Shown: positions 22,378 to 35,061, numbered from the stretch's first letter. The stretch: DNA of 64,000 nt from Armigeres subalbatus (GCF_024139115.2 NC_085140.1:459699506-459763505); one strand, 5' to 3'. Notes: generated from the letters alone by a model not told the origin. Program-made: numbers and translations.

Positions 22378-23191
22378 CCAACAAAAACAAAACTTTGTCG
22401 TTGGTTCTCTTTTGTCGCTTGTTTCGCATGCGCATCCAAGAGAAAATGATTCCCTGGCTGTTACTGATGCCAACGTCAGTCACGCGATTATTCCATCGTC
22501 TCCCTCCGATGCGCGCTTTTGATTCCGCTACCGATGGTATCGCTTCGTTTTAACTGTCCGCTGTCATCAAGCGATTGCGTTTTGCATTGTGAAACCTCGT
22601 CTCGGATCAACTTTCATTAGTATAAATGATGATCCTGAAAAGAATCGATTTGTTTTCAATGATGCTCATTTCTGTATGTAAAAGCAACAAACCAAAGTCA
22701 TAATTCTGCGAGAAAATTTCACTTTTCGTCGACGGCCACTGCTTGAACCGAAACTGACGCAACGATTCCTATACCAAGCGATTATGTTTGTTGCTTTGGA
22801 ACAAGCTCGTATTGGGTAAATTTTATATTGGTAATCTGTTCAATAATGCGTGTTTTAAATTACTAACAGCCAATAGCAAAACTCAGAATAGTATCTGTAT
22901 AGAAACGTGCGGCCATCGTGATTTTTTTCCAACACGATCGAAGGCGTACAACTTAGGATACAGGGGTCATTTTAATGTGAACAAATTCAGCTTGGTTTAT
23001 GTAGTCCTATTATAATAACATGCAATGCATGCTGGTTCTTTAATTTATTCCAAAAAATATTTAAAAACCTGTCTTGTTGTACGGATAATTTGCAGACACC
23101 CTGTAAATGTAAATCTAATTAAAATCCAATCCAAATAAAATACTTTATAAATCCCCCGCAAATATAATATCATATCAAATAATATCAAATA
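22378..23191. repeat. Repeat R, further units, grading into AT-rich DNA
   Basis: Landmarks of repeat R recur: ACTGATGCCAACGTCAGTCA (about 22460), ATCAAGCGATTGCG (22570), TTTGTTTTCAATGATG (22650), AAAATTTCACTTTTCG (22713), CAAGCGATTATG (22775) and AATAATGCG (22840). From about 22930 to 23191 nothing is recognised. Confidence 0.5.
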
Positions 23192-24341
23192 CAGTAATCG
23201 TTCGCTAATTAGGGACCTTACCCAACTAGCGAATGTCGTTTGTTTTGGGAGTTTTGACAAGCGTCAATGTTCTTTACTTTTTGCATTGAACAAAGGAAAT
23301 TTTATATACGCACTAGAAAATATCGATCCCGCCACACACGGAAACAAAAGGTCAACGCGTTTTTGACATCACATTCTGACGTTTAGCTGCTATTTAATTG
23401 GGTTTCGCCCCAATTATTGTGAGAAGATAGAAAATTTCGAACGAGGGCCCGACGGTCGACCGTCGGAAAGTTGTTCCGCAAACGTCAAATTACTTGTTGC
23501 ACGGAAAATAATGTTGGTTGATTTTTTCGGTGTGAATGTTGATTATTGAAATCAAAGAATATAGGGGAACTGCTCCATCTCACTGAACATATATTCATCT
23601 CAACGCGAAATAAAGAAATACAACACCACTTTCGTCGCTTCTTTTTGCCAACATGCATGCTATCAGCTGAAAACAATCACAAAAATAAGGAACAAATCAA
23701 ATACCTTTTCATTGCTTTGTTTTTCGTAGGACCAATATCGGAGCTATGAGATGAAGTCCAGGAGCAGTAACCCTATGTAACTTTAAGGTGGTTATACAAC
23801 AAAGCCACAAATCGGCCATCTTGGAAACCACGTGCTTTTCCTAGTGATTTTTCAAGAGCACGAATTGAGAGAACAACAACGCCCATGGGGATGAAACATC
23901 CGTAGATCGTTTGGTTACTCATGCTGAACAATCGACTTTAATTTTAGCATTGTACGATAATTATTACGCCAGATTTGAACTTTTGATAATAAGAGTAGAA
24001 AACCGTGTGGTGAATTTGAAATTCACCACATGGCTTGATTGTATAATCACCTTAAACGAATGTTACATGCCGCTATATATTTTAAATAAGTTTTTTGGTA
24101 CTTTCAAGGCATTTCGGAACGTATTTATGCGATTTTGAAACATTTTAGACTTCTCGAATTTCTTGATATTAAGGAATATCAACACTTTTCGCACAGTGCA
24201 AGTCATTTGAAGCTTCCTATACTCAGTCTTCTTCTTCTTCTTTGTTCCGCAAAATTAGAAGTTTTCTCTTTTCTTGCAATAGCGAACCCCCAACTTAAAA
24301 GCGCCCCAACTAGAAAAAACCCAATTAGCGAACCTTCACTG
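23192..24341. mobile_element. TA-flanked TIR element, 1150 bp (pogo-like MITE)
   Basis: The left end CAGTAATCGTTCGCTAATT and the right end AATTAGCGAACCTTCACTG are inverted repeats of about 19 bp with three mismatches. TA lies at 23190-23191 and 24342-24343. Subterminal TAGCGAA/CCCAACTA motifs recur on both sides. CAGT-ended, TA-targeting elements of this look belong to the pogo/Tigger branch. No transposase frame remains. Confidence 0.75.
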
Positions 24342-24349
24342 TATGTGAA

Positions 24350-25060
24350 TTCAATCCATATCCGATCCAAATCAAGATCAAACTTAACTCAAATTTAACC
24401 CAAATTCAAATCCAATTCCAAATCCTACCCAAATACAGTCCAAATCTTATCAGAATTCACAATCTAAATCAAACCCAATCCAAATCTAATCTAAATCCAA
24501 TCAAAAACCAACAAAAATCCAGTTCAAATCTAAGCCGAATCCTATCCAAATTCAATCCGAACCCATCCAAAATCCAAATAAAAACCAAACATACTTCAAA
24601 TCCAGACCAAACTCAACTCAATTAAAACCCAAATTCAATCCAAATCCAATTCCAAATAATTCCAAATCCTATCCAAATACAATCCAAATTGAATCAGATT
24701 TCAATATCTATTTCAAATCCAATCCAAATCCACCCCAAATCTTATCTTTCCAAATTCAATCCAAATCCACCCAAAATCCAAATCCAATCCAAGTCAAATA
24801 TAAAAACAATCCAAATCAAATCCAAATCTAATCTAAATCCAATCCGAATCCAACAAAAATCAAATTCAAATCCAATCCAAATCTATTCTGAATCAAATCC
24901 AATCCGAATTCAATCCGAATCTTATCAAAATTCAATCCAAATCCTATCAAAAACCAATCCAAATCAAGTCTGAATCAAAGCCAAATCTTATTCAAATACA
25001 ATACAAATTCAAACTCAATCCAATTAATATCCAAATTAATATTTCAAATTGAAATCATAA
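24350..25060. repeat. Degenerate (AATCCAAATCC)n low-complexity array
   Basis: About 700 bp made almost only of AATCCA/AAATCC words with drift; C is nearly absent on one strand's complement. The 94-codon frame rich in N, P, I, Q, S and K at 24689-24973 follows from the repetition and is not a gene. Confidence 0.8.
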
Positions 25061-26445
25061 ACCTTATCTAGAAAATGAAATTTCAAATACAGAACTGAAT
25101 ACTTTTTCCGCATCCGAATAATTCAATCTCGAGTCCGGCATTCCACAGCTGCGTTCAATCGCAAGTGCGAACTCTAAATTCAATTTTACAGTTCACAATT
25201 TGATTTGTGAATCAACTCCAAGCTCAATTATTATATTAAACTAGGTAGTTAAACCAGTTGATTCAAAAGTATAGGTATACATTAGGAAGTTCTTTTGATC
25301 GTAACAAGTTCAGGAACATGATCCGATCCGCTTCAAAAAAGACTAACATCAAAATGAGCACATATACACAAATCTGGCCAATGAAATTTGGTACGATCAT
25401 TCTTTCGAAAATCTAAGGTTAGCAAGGTATTCCGCAAAACTGTTGATCAAATTCCTAAGAAGCTTTTTGTTTTCGCTACTTAATATAGTTCTATGCTACA
25501 GATAGATATCCCTGTTTGGACCTTAGAGTCGAAGAACTTACATCTGAACAGATATAAATAAAACGGTTGGCTTACCCGTTTGAAAACTGATTTTTTATGT
25601 ATCTTTATTAACGAGACTTTCAGAGCAAGGATGGCTCGTCTCGTACGGCTGATTTAGTTATTTCAAGTGAAATTGATTTAGAATCTTTTCAGAATCTTAC
25701 TATGCATTATCATAAAAATTTAAAACTATGATCAAAACTTCGGAGAAATTCACGTAAAATCTCATGTATCTTCAAGATATCTTAGAATTCTCTTCTAAAT
25801 CCTTTCTGGATCTCTAAATTTGCTCAAAATTCTCAAACACCTTTTCAAAATTATAAAACTAAAGAATCTTTTTACAATGATAGAAAAATCTACAAAGCAT
25901 TCGAATTCGGTAAAAGTATTTGGACAAAATATAAGTAACATACGCACTCAAATCGGAGATTGCATTGAAGACATATTTTTATAATCCTCATAAGGTCCAC
26001 ACATCTTGTTCCATTTCCATTTTTGGCGATGTTCCGAAACTCATACCGAGATAAATTAAGAGTTAATATCATATATCCTTATAAGAATCATCAGAGAACT
26101 CTTTTGTGCCTGCCTGGTGTTCAATTAGAATGTTATATTTTTTGGATAACAAAATCTATTTTAGATTTAGAAACCACTTCGTATTAGAAAACATTTTGCT
26201 TGCTGCACAATTCAGATCGATTTGGTTGCATTTTGAGTCTAACAGTTTCTCTAATTTTGCAGAAAAATTTCTCACCTATTCATAAATCCATAATTTTCAA
26301 AATTAAGGCAATTTTATTTTATAACATTTTGAAGCGGATTTTAGCTGCTTCCTAACGTGCGCAACAACAGAAAACAATTAATTGCATATTATTCGGCAAC
26401 TGTGCATATGCACAGCACATGTTTCGAAATGGACAAATTGATATG
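25061..26445. other. AT-rich non-coding DNA
   Basis: No gene found. It contains one tail-hairpin retroposon (see 25591). Near 26372 it has ACAATTAATTGCATATTATT followed by CGGCAACT, which is repeated at 49493-49520 and so belongs to a dispersed repeat. Confidence 0.4.
25591..25648 (-). mobile_element. Tiny 3'-tail retroposon (copy 3)
   Basis: On the minus strand GAGACGAGCCATCCTTGCTC then TGAAAGTCTC (25613-25642) forms a stem-loop. TTAATAAAGATACATAAAA follows. Short direct repeats CTGATTT flank it. It is the same type as the 49-bp insertion at 55381. Confidence 0.55.
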
Positions 26446-26626
26446 GAATTTGCGAACAAGAATCCTCGTGTCTTGGAGGGACTCGATCCCTCAACCTCCT
26501 ACTCTATAGATAGGCGTGATCTGGTAGACGTAGGGGTTATCACGCCGATCTGGAGAGTACAAGTAAGTGGCGGAATCAAATGGAATTATGCAAACTCGTC
26601 TTATGACAAACTGGAATTTAATTTAT
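26446..26626. repeat. tRNA-like remnant joined to half a palindromic MITE
   Basis: The minus strand of 26454-26552 resembles a decayed tRNA-derived head (GATCGAGTCCCTCC as a B-box-like motif, preceded by GTAGGAGGTT). The plus-strand part 26570-26622 (GGCGGAATCAAATGGAATTA and AAACTCGTCTTATGACA) matches the right half of the MITE at 5364-5573. Confidence 0.4.
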
Positions 26627-29600
26627 TTTTATGACATATGAAAAATGCTTTACTATACCAAATATTAGTTCATCGGTACTTAAGTATCTTAAAAATTTTC
26701 GAATGTTATTCTCAGGATTCTCATACATATTGATAATGCATGAACACTTATATTGAAATACGAAATATCATGGAATTTATTTCACATCTAAAGAGTTTCA
26801 AACAATTTCCAGCTGAATTCGAAAACATTATGCATTAAGTAATCATGGAAATGCTTGAAAATTTTCAGAAATACACTCGTATCGAATTTTATTCATAGAC
26901 AAAGTGAAAAGGATTCTTCAATTTAGAATTGCACATTTATCTACATTTAGTAATATGGAGAAGACAAGTTTCAACTATTCTTGATGCAGTATGCCACGGA
27001 TTACATTATGGTTCTCTTGAACATGAGTCGTTATTATAACTAGAAATATCTAAAATATACCGCCTTTATAATTCAGCTTTAAAAAACCATTCAAATGTAA
27101 ATACTACATACCTGGAAATAGAAATTAATAGCCTCTTAAAGTCCGTTTCTCTGATCATATGCTCCGAAGATGCCATCTCAATATAGAGTCCCAAAGGGGG
27201 TAGCACTATTGACGTAATAAATTGCTCTCTAACCCTTCTCCAATGAAAAAAAAGGAAGACAGAAGTTTCACCCCTTCACGCAGTATCTTATACCGTTCGT
27301 CACTTCAGTTGTTAGGAAAACCAGTAGCAGGTTGTGCCTTCGCTTGTGTTTTTTTTATTGCGATAGATTCAAATGTAACCGGGGGTAAAGAACAACCCAT
27401 ATTGGGCAATGTTTACACACTTCTATGGTACGAGGAATAATAAAAACCGGGAAGTTCTTAAAGGGTTCTTCAAGACTGGGCACGAGTCACTTCCTCCCGT
27501 GTACCATTTCTTCTCCCCCAGCAGTGTGCGGCTTGGATGGGCAGATGGAAGGGTCAGCCGGCCGTGAGGGTTTCCGGGCAGTGTGTTTTTACAGCGTGTT
27601 TATAGTTTATCAATTTATCCGTTCATTAGAAACGATAATGGAATTATAATTCTTGGGAATGGGAATTATGTGGGAGGTTAGAGTTGACGCAATAGGCGCC
27701 TTTTTTGTATCGGGGAATGGGGTGATGCAAGGTTCTTCGAAGACAGGGCAAAGTTGGTGTCGAGGGGCATACCAACGAATTTAATTATATGATGTTATGA
27801 ATTCAGTTGTATGCAGGTATCCACATGACTGCTTATGTTTTCAGATAAACATTTCTATGTTGACAACGATATTAAATACCTCAACATGCACTAAACAAGC
27901 CAACATAATCCTGGCATGCTTTTGTTTTGTCCAACCAGTGTCGTAACGGTTGAATCCCGTCGCCGTCGTCTGAAAGTGAATGTCATTTCAAGATGTCGTC
28001 ACAATTTATTCCACTCTAAATCATCCCGCTACAACAGAGGGTAGGGTTGGATATGGGTCCGAAAGGAACTTTGCCAGCGCCGTCCGGTTAATCCGGGGTA
28101 AACCGGAGGATAATTTCCTTAAAATTGAGATGTTTTCCCCTTGTGCTAGTTTGAGGACCAGGAGGCTTTTCGCTTTCATCATGTTTATTACATGTGATTT
28201 ATATTCCTAAAAGCAGACCGGCTGCAGTTGTTGTGTTTTCGTTCTTTCACATGTTTTACCGAGGTATGTAAACTTCCTGGTTTAAACATGGTCATCGAGA
28301 GATATGTATGCGAAAGGTCACGTTTTCGTTGGAGTGAGAGGGTTTAAATTCCAAATCAATCACGACACAAATCAACCCTTCAGATTCGATTAGGGTAAAA
28401 CATAACAACATGGAAATGGCAGGCTGCAAGCATTTTAAATTGAAGGAAAATGCGTGAGAGGGATTTAAATTTAAATGGATTCGATCCAATCGCAGTGGCC
28501 ATTGAAATTCCACAATAGGTTGCTTGGATGTTTTCACCGGCCATGGGCATGTCGTTTAAATTTACAGAGAATAGAAGGGTGGGATGCATAATGTGGTCTT
28601 GATAAATTGAAGGAGGGATTAGCATATTGTTGGCTGAGTACAATGGAGTATGGTTCGGAATTCAACATTTCAAAATATAAATTTTAGTTCTTTGTTCTAG
28701 GAAGCTGTTTTTGCAAACATTAGCAAAACTAGCGGTAAGATATTCAACATCTCTGATACATGAATTATCTTATATGAAATAAGTCAGTCAAAAAGTTGTG
28801 TCAAAATGGCATGGCGTTGCATGCCATGACCGATTCGAGTAAGCAAAACATGTTACTCCGAATTCAATTTACAACGCAAACAACCACCAAATAAGAACAA
28901 GTCGAATGAATATATCAATTATTGGGTTTAGCGCGTTTCAATAACCCATCGGAACCTCTAAAGTTGGTCGTAAATATCGCCTTTCAATTTTATTAATAAT
29001 AACTGGTCGTCAATCGACAACGACCGACGACGATGGTCAGCGACGGTTTGGTTTTTGTTGGTCTGCCAACTTTGGAAGGGAGACGAGCTAAATAAAAAAG
29101 TTTCATACACATTATCGTTCCATACGCGGAAAGAAATATTCGAGCGCCATCTCTTGATAGCCTCGCACTTTCTGAACGATCCGCCGTAACATATGTCGTT
29201 GGTCGATGCACGGAGGGGTGTTTGTTTTCATATCGTTGTCCAAAATTATTTTGTTCGGAAATGCATGATACGCATCCTATTGTCTTTGATTAAGAATTGA
29301 GTTCAATCTTTGATCGAATCAGTTGAAACATTTTTCCACGTTCTAAAAGAGTGTAAAATTGCTTCCGACAAATATGTAGGTAGATACGCCAAATAAGGCC
29401 ATGTAGCTCTTCCTCTATTTTAAGTAGGTCTGATCTTATTGGCCACTAAGCTTCTGGAAGATATTAGAAAATTTTGACTCTGGAACCAGCGGACATCGAT
29501 ATTCGAAGACTTTTCTAATTTTGTAGCAACGTTGTGTTGCGTCGGAATACATCTACATTTTTGTCTATTTTTGTACTACTCATCGAGCTCTTTAACAGAA

Positions 29601-30540
29601 AAATGGAAAACATGCATGCTGTAAAATGGCTGTTACGTCACTTTTCCAGATTACGGCAGAGTGGCTCTCAACCATTTTCTTGACTGGTACCTCTTCAGGT
29701 ACCCCTACTTTTTTTTTTAATTTACCGATAAGCTCAAATGTAAAAGTGGTAATAGATTTTCATTTATCAAACCTAACCATTCATTTTGATTGAATTAAAA
29801 AAAAAACATAATATTGGGCTTCTGACGAATTTACGTACATAGTCATATCATATTAAAGAGAGTTAACTTCAACTTTAATTATAACACGGATGCGTTACGA
29901 AGCAAAGTAAAATTTAGAATACTTCCACAGAAAGGGTAAAAAATAAAGATGTTCGGTATTTTCAAAAAATAAAACAGTTCCTGAAGCTTTAAGACTTCTG
30001 ATGCAAGACCATGATGAAGAAGGCTTGGTTAGATTCCCGGTTCGGTTCAAACAAAGTTCTCAACTGGGCAGTTTTATTGTGCCAACAATGCAAAAATAAC
30101 AACAAAGTTCCTAAGCATCGCAGTTAATAATATAATGCAAAGGAAAATTAATATAACTTTAAAAACTCTGCAAGGATTTTGAACTTTTTACTTGGTTACG
30201 AAAATACCTTTAAAATATGGGAGCCTGAGTAAAAATTTTTTGAGAATTGAGAATTGAGAATCTTAGGATTTAAATCATTGAGTGACCCCAAGAAATGGAA
30301 GGTTGATGTAAACATAACATTTTCATTGAAGATTGGCAAGAGAAGTTTTATTCACCTTGACCATAATTTGTTCAAAAACTGTTTCTGTGTTGATTGAATA
30401 TTATGTTTGATTTGATTTTGAAGAGATTTTAACGACATTACGAGACTAAGCATTGTACTAAATGAGATATTTATATTGGATCATTAAAAATGTTGGAGAA
30501 GCTGCAAAGGTAATGAGCATAAATTTAGTATAAATTTACA
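26627..30540. other. Long stretch without recognised genes
   Basis: Mainly AT-rich, with GC-richer patches at 27450-27560, 27950-28150 and 29000-29220. Short frames there (for example 27222-27649, 27980-28210 and 28993-29211) have no domain and no clear splice sites. No inverted or tandem repeat stood out. Possibly intron. Confidence 0.35.
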
Positions 30541-30689
30541 ATATTTTTACAACTGTTTGTGGAAGAGTGAATTAGTGAAGCTCTCTACACTCGTGCAAAC
30601 ACTAAGTCCGAGAATGCAGAACGTGTCAGTTTTTCTGTTGGTGTAATTTTGTCATAACAGTTGGAACCATTCCAATTTCAAGAACAAAG

Positions 30690-31493
30690 AACTTGATAAT
30701 GACTGCATATCTCCAAAAGTTCTCGCAGAGCATTTTAAAACTACGTTATGTGAAAAAGATGCCTGTCTCAGATTCTATATTCCCGCAAGCGATGAAAATA
30801 CTGATGTGAAAAACATGGCACAGGTAGCTATCTTCTCAAGGGGAATTGTAGATCGTCTTCAAATCACAGAGGAATTGGCAGCTTTGATTCCAATGAGTGG
30901 AACGACTACCGGAAAAGACTTGAGGAAAGTTGTTATTGCCTGTACGAAGGAGCTTGGACTCTCCATCAAAAACTGGCCTTATCTGATGTCTGATGGCAAT
31001 GATAGGATTGAATAATGTCATTATGATATTTCAAAGAAAGGAGAAACATGACCAGCTGTATGACATTTCCCTGCACATTGTATTATTCACCAATAAAATA
31101 TATTTGCGACAACGATCAATATTCTTGAAGTTTAGACGATCGACAATCAACTTTACCAACGCGAGGGAACTCAACCGCAACCAATTCCAAATGTTGTTGA
31201 CAGACATGGAAGCATAATACATAGATTTGCTGTATTAGAGGGAGGTTCGTCAACTTAGCCGTGGTACAATGCTTGAAAGATTTTATTCTCTTCAAAAGAA
31301 AATCGCACTCTCCTTAACAGATAAAGGAAAATCAATGGTCGAACTGAATGATCCTGAATAGGTGAAGGCTATTCGCTTTTCTAGTAGATATCACCAAACA
31401 TCTTGTTTACTTGAATATAAAGCTGCAAGGCAAGGACCTACACGTCGAACTTTTATTTTCCAACATTAAGGCTTTTAAAACGAAAATTAATTC
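30690..31493 (+). pseudogene. hAT-family transposase remnant (GTF2IRD2/ZBED-like branch)
   Basis: Fragments in three frames read together like the central and C-terminal part of a hAT transposase. A DENTDVKNMAQVAIF block (about 30793-30837) resembles the DESTDV..TAQLAIF RNase-H start that carries a catalytic Asp. EELAALIPMSGTTTGKDL (30871-30924) follows, then a SDG corresponding to the second Asp region (about 30990). Further on come an HDQLYDISLH..LFTNKIY segment (31048-31099), NARELNRNQFQMLL (31162-31203) and VDITKH...KLQGKDLHVELL..NIKAFKTKI (31385-31490). These segments also occur in host proteins derived from hAT elements, such as GTF2IRD2. Stops and shifts at about 30780, 31012, 31215 and 31358 make it dead. 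No TIR was found. It abuts a LINE fragment at 31494. Confidence 0.7.
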
Positions 31494-32110
31494 TTTGGCA
31501 TAGTAGGAGAGAAAGCGGACTTATTGGCTAATGTGGGCGCTATGGAAGGTGATATTTACGATCGGAAAATCACCTTTGATGAATTTTTCACATTAGTTCG
31601 TCAGAAAACCTTGAACAGCTGGCAACAGAAATGGATAAATGGGGAGTGGGATAGATGGCAGTATTCAGTTCGCCCGCAGGTTTCGAAGCGTGGTTCATGG
31701 TTCAAAAAATTGAATATGGGAAGAGACTTCATTCAAACCATGTGTCGTCTAATGTCCAATCTTCTTCTTCTTCTTATTAGCATTACATCCCCACACTGGG
31801 ACAGAGCCGCCTCGCAGCTGTTCATTAAGCACTTCCACATTTATTAACTGCGAGGTTTCTAAGCCAGGTTACCATTTTTGCATTCGTATATCATGAGGCT
31901 AGCACGATGATACTTTTATGCCCAGGGAAGTCGAGACAATTTCCAATCCGAATATGTCTAATGTCCACAACTACACATTAAATGCACATATTTTCAAAGT
32001 GCGGCTCTCGGAAGGAAATCTCTGTGTTTGTGACGAGGGTTATCAGGACACCGAACATGTCATGTGAGCGTACGAGAAACATCGTGGTGGCCCCTGAACA
32101 TATCCGGGTC
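31494..32110 (+). pseudogene. Jockey/I-type LINE: end of RNase H and C-terminal cysteine motif, Feilai-interrupted
   Basis: It begins GIVG.EKADLLANVGAMEG (GNEKAD-like RNase H end, 31498-31560) and continues with LNSWQQKWINGEWDRWQY and GRDFIQTMCRLMSN. After the Feilai insertion it reads NYTLNAHIFKVRLSEGNLCV and CDEGYQDTEHV (31970-32065), the Cys-His C-terminal segment that follows RNase H in many Jockey- and I-clade elements. Removing the SINE and one copy of its target repeat restores continuity, so the SINE came later. Short and 5'-truncated; inactive. Confidence 0.7.
31759..31955 (-). mobile_element. Feilai SINE, head-truncated, with 12-bp target duplication
   Basis: The minus-strand SINE has the TTCTTCTTCTT tail at its left edge and body through CCCTGGGCATAAAAGTATC and GGATTGGAAATTGTCTCGAC. 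It lacks the tRNA-like head. The direct repeats GTCTAATGTCCA flank it at 31747-31758 and 31956-31967. Truncation of the 5' end together with a target duplication is the mark of target-primed reverse transcription. Confidence 0.85.
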
Positions 32111-32239
32111 CGAGGAAAACAACCAAAGGCTATTAGGGTTAATCGGGCCTTGATCTTCACCAAGTTTTGAAAGTTGTTGATGTAAGACTTTGATCTTTAA
32201 TACTATGCCCATTCCCTTGTATGTCGTACCCCATTACGA

Positions 32240-32965
32240 ATGCCTTCCTCTTGTTGTCCATTTCAATGATGTGGTTAATCTCTTCCGTATGATCGATCCA
32301 CCTTGCTCGCTGTGCACCTCGCCTTCTTGTTCCCGTCGGATCGTTGTCGAGGACCATTTTCACCGGATTTCTGTCCGACATTCTGGCTACGTGCCCGGCC
32401 CACCGCAGTCTTCCGATTTTCGCGGTGTGAACGATGGATGGTTCTTCCAACAGCTGAAGCAACTAGTGATTCATTCGCCTCCTCCACGTACCGTCCGCCA
32501 TCTGTACTCCACAATAGAGGATACGCAGCACTTTCCTTCCAAAAACTCGCAGTGCGCGTGAGTAATTCACGAGCATCGTCCAGGTCTCGTATCCGTAGAG
32601 TACTACCGGTCTAATAAGCGTTTTGTAGACAGTCAGTTTGGTATAGCGGTGAATTATATTCGATCGGAGCGTTTTGCGGAATCCAAAGCGCGTACGATTT
32701 CCTGCCATGATGCGTCTCCGAATTTCTTTGTTGGTATCGTTATCGGTGAGCCCAAGTACGCGAATTCTTCAGCCACCTCGATTTCGTCATCACCAATAGA
32801 AACTCGTGGTAGGTGACTTGCGTTGTCCTCTCTTGATCCTCTTTCTATAATGTACTTTGCCTTCGACGTGTTGATGACTATATAGTCCAATCCGTTTAGC
32901 TTAGCTTTTCAGTCCGATGTAGGCTTCCTCCATCCCCTCAAAGTTACGTGCCACGTGGCTTATGA
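32240..32965 (-). pseudogene. RTE-like LINE, RT C-terminus and 3' end (5'-truncated)
   Basis: Read from 32965 down, it starts just after the RT active site (VARNFEGMEEAYIGLKS). It then shows the thumb and connection (SKAKYI..GSRED, EVAEEFAYLGSPIT), the VYKTLIRPVVLYGYETWTM motif, GTWRRRMNH, and GRLRWAGHVARMSD with GTRRRGAQRARWIDH. Frame changes near 32890, 32655 and 32470 break it. The same motif order occurs in the family-B LINE (60180-60880), but the sequences differ enough to be another family. The 5' truncation is ordinary for a LINE insertion. Confidence 0.75.
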
Positions 32966-33676
32966 ATGTCTTGTGTGGTGGTAAAAGGGTAAAGTGAGGA
33001 CAATTCAGCCGAAATTGGGCCATCTTCAAAGGATGTGCCTAATGGCGATGACTGGTGCGTTCTCTTCAACTCCCACGGCTGCTCACGAAGTTTCCTTCGA
33101 CGTGGCCCCACTGCACATACATCTCAAACAAAAAGCATTTTCTTGTACTTACCATTATGGGTAATCGGTTTTATGGAAGATAATCCTGCAAACCGCAGTT
33201 CTACACACACTTCGTTGTTACCGCTTATGGTTAGCTGGGACAAAATTGTATATCCGGGAGCCAGCTCCGGTAGTAGCAAGGTATTAAGCTAATCTGTCTA
33301 AACAGAATTGCAGGTCACTGTCGACTGAACTATCACATGGCAAATATTCAACGCGTTGAATCATCTGTTCGTGATAGTTGTGAATCCGATTATGGAACTT
33401 ATTCTGATATGTAACTGCCCAGTCTATGCGCAATTGAGTTTCCAAATATTTGGTAAACACTTATTTAGTGAAATCGACTTCAGAGACCTGAACCTTCAGA
33501 GTATTCTGTTGTTCAAAACCCGTTATGGTACGGAGCTATTATAGGCTGTTGTACGCTTATGCGTTGTTTGCACTCTTCAAGAGTCCTTTTTGAAACTTTC
33601 CCTTTGTTCTCCCATCCACATTCCTTTCCTTTTTGTTCACTTCCTTTTCTGATAGGTGTGTGATGAAAAAGGCATT
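32966..33676. other. No recognised feature
   Basis: Short frames only (for example 33035-33292), no domain. Confidence 0.35.
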
Positions 33677-34096
33677 GACGGCGATCCCGAGCAAAGTCTG
33701 AAAACATAATGAGAGCATATAGAAAATACATTTTGATTTCGACATCAAATTGAAATCATATTTTTTTTTCAAATATGAATCATCATGATTGATTACATAT
33801 TTTGATCTCATTTTGCTGTAGATTTCTAAATTGTATGATCTGACAAACTGACATCAAACTGTGTACTTATTTTGTTATTGGAACCAATATCAAATTTAGT
33901 TTTCGATTTGGTCTCATCGATAGCAGGAATAGTTTTCGATGGGATGTCACAGTAAGATTTTTCTGCTATACATTTTGTTATTTTAACCGTTAAAACGACC
34001 AAAAAGATATCAAATTAAGTCATCATATTCGATGATTTCACAACATCAAAACGAGTTATCATTTTGCTCTCAAGCTTTGCTCGGGATGGCACCAAT
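33677..34096. mobile_element. Foldback/MITE candidate
   Basis: The left end GGCGATCCCGAGCAAAG (33679) mirrors the right end CTTTGCTCGGGATGGC (about 34075-34090). Inside, TAATGAGAGCA and GACATCAAATTGAAATCAT-type words mirror ATTTTGCTCTCAAG and the ATGATTTC.CAACATC words. The core is AT-rich with repeated ATCAAA motifs. No target duplication is clear. Confidence 0.5.
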
Positions 34097-34639
34097 TTCC
34101 CAAATTGAGGTGAACGTGTCCCTGGAGCCGATACCTGATACCTGATACCAGTCGACGTTAACTTTGTGAATTGTAATTGATCTGAACTCCAGAACATTTT
34201 TGAGAATCAAGAACATTTGCATCAAACTAATTTGGACTCCACATAATACGCAAGGACTCGCGGGATTTGTATGGACATGCTGGGTTGATTAAAGTTGCAT
34301 ACAACGCGTGGCTAAGGGGCGATTTTAATATGACGTCCACTACTTTTTGAGATTCCTGGAATGTCACGCATTTTGTCACGTTTTGGGACCTCTTCCCCTA
34401 TGAGAAATGTACGATGCGTCTCCATATTCTTTTATGCTTCTATGCTGCTGAACAGTTTTCAAAATCCCTACCTATCGTTTCTCCCTGGAGGTCCATTTTT
34501 GCCTGAAAACACTCATGGAGACATTCAGATATCGTAATAACTTAGTATTTCAGCATACATCATGCAAACATGCAAGTGACTTTAACGCCGTTAAAGCGAT
34601 GATTCTCTTCCTACTTTGTAACCAAATAATTTCGGAATT

Positions 34640-34974
34640 TTCTCAATCAAACAACGAACGCCAGTAATCAGTCGATTTTAGAGATCGAGAACTACAAATG
34701 CAACACATGAGCATCGCGAATACAAATTTACTGTCGACCAGTGTTATCGTTATACTGCAACAAATTATCGGATCTGAGATTGATGGATTTCCGCAAACGA
34801 TGTCATCGTTCTCTGCATCAGCGTCAACGACGACAACCACCGATGGAGAGAGTATTCCGCTGAAACAGCTAATACAATCGCCTTTTTTTCTACTCTACTG
34901 TTTTCGCTTTCCACGAAATATTGTTCGAACTGAGGATTGGAGTCAAACCCTCAAGTTGCATAACTTTGATGGAA
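34640..34974. repeat. Repeat R related segment
   Basis: GAACTGAGGATTGGAGTCAAACCCTC.AGTTGC.TAACTTTGATG at 34928-34970 parallels GAACTGAGGATTAGAGTTCAGCCCATCAGTTGCGCGATTTTGATG at 18643-18685. The 93-codon frame across it is therefore repeat-derived and not a gene. Confidence 0.45.
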
Positions 34975-35061
34975 CGTGATTGCTAGGTTTACCTATTTTT
35001 AAACTTTTTAACAATTAACGTGATTGCTAGGTTTACCTATTTTTAAACTTTTTAACAATTA
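34975..35061. repeat. Perfect 44-bp tandem duplication
   Basis: CGTGATTGCTAGGTTTACCT with its following 24 bp is present twice head to tail, starting at 34975 and 35019, with almost no divergence between the copies. This indicates a recent slippage or repair duplication. Confidence 0.85.

Noticed and set aside
20326..22439. Series of ~100-codon minus-strand frames with repeated FCIARPVIK and SSVRDFSCFG peptides
   Set aside because: They come from the 95-bp satellite: three units equal 285 nt and stay in frame. The frames break at unit-length changes and have no start or splice logic.
24689..24973. 94-codon Asn/Pro/Ile/Ser/Lys-rich frame
   Set aside because: Purely a product of the degenerate AATCCAAATCC repeat.
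27222..28210. Cluster of short plus-strand frames
   Set aside because: No domain, frames end quickly, and no consistent splice sites join them.
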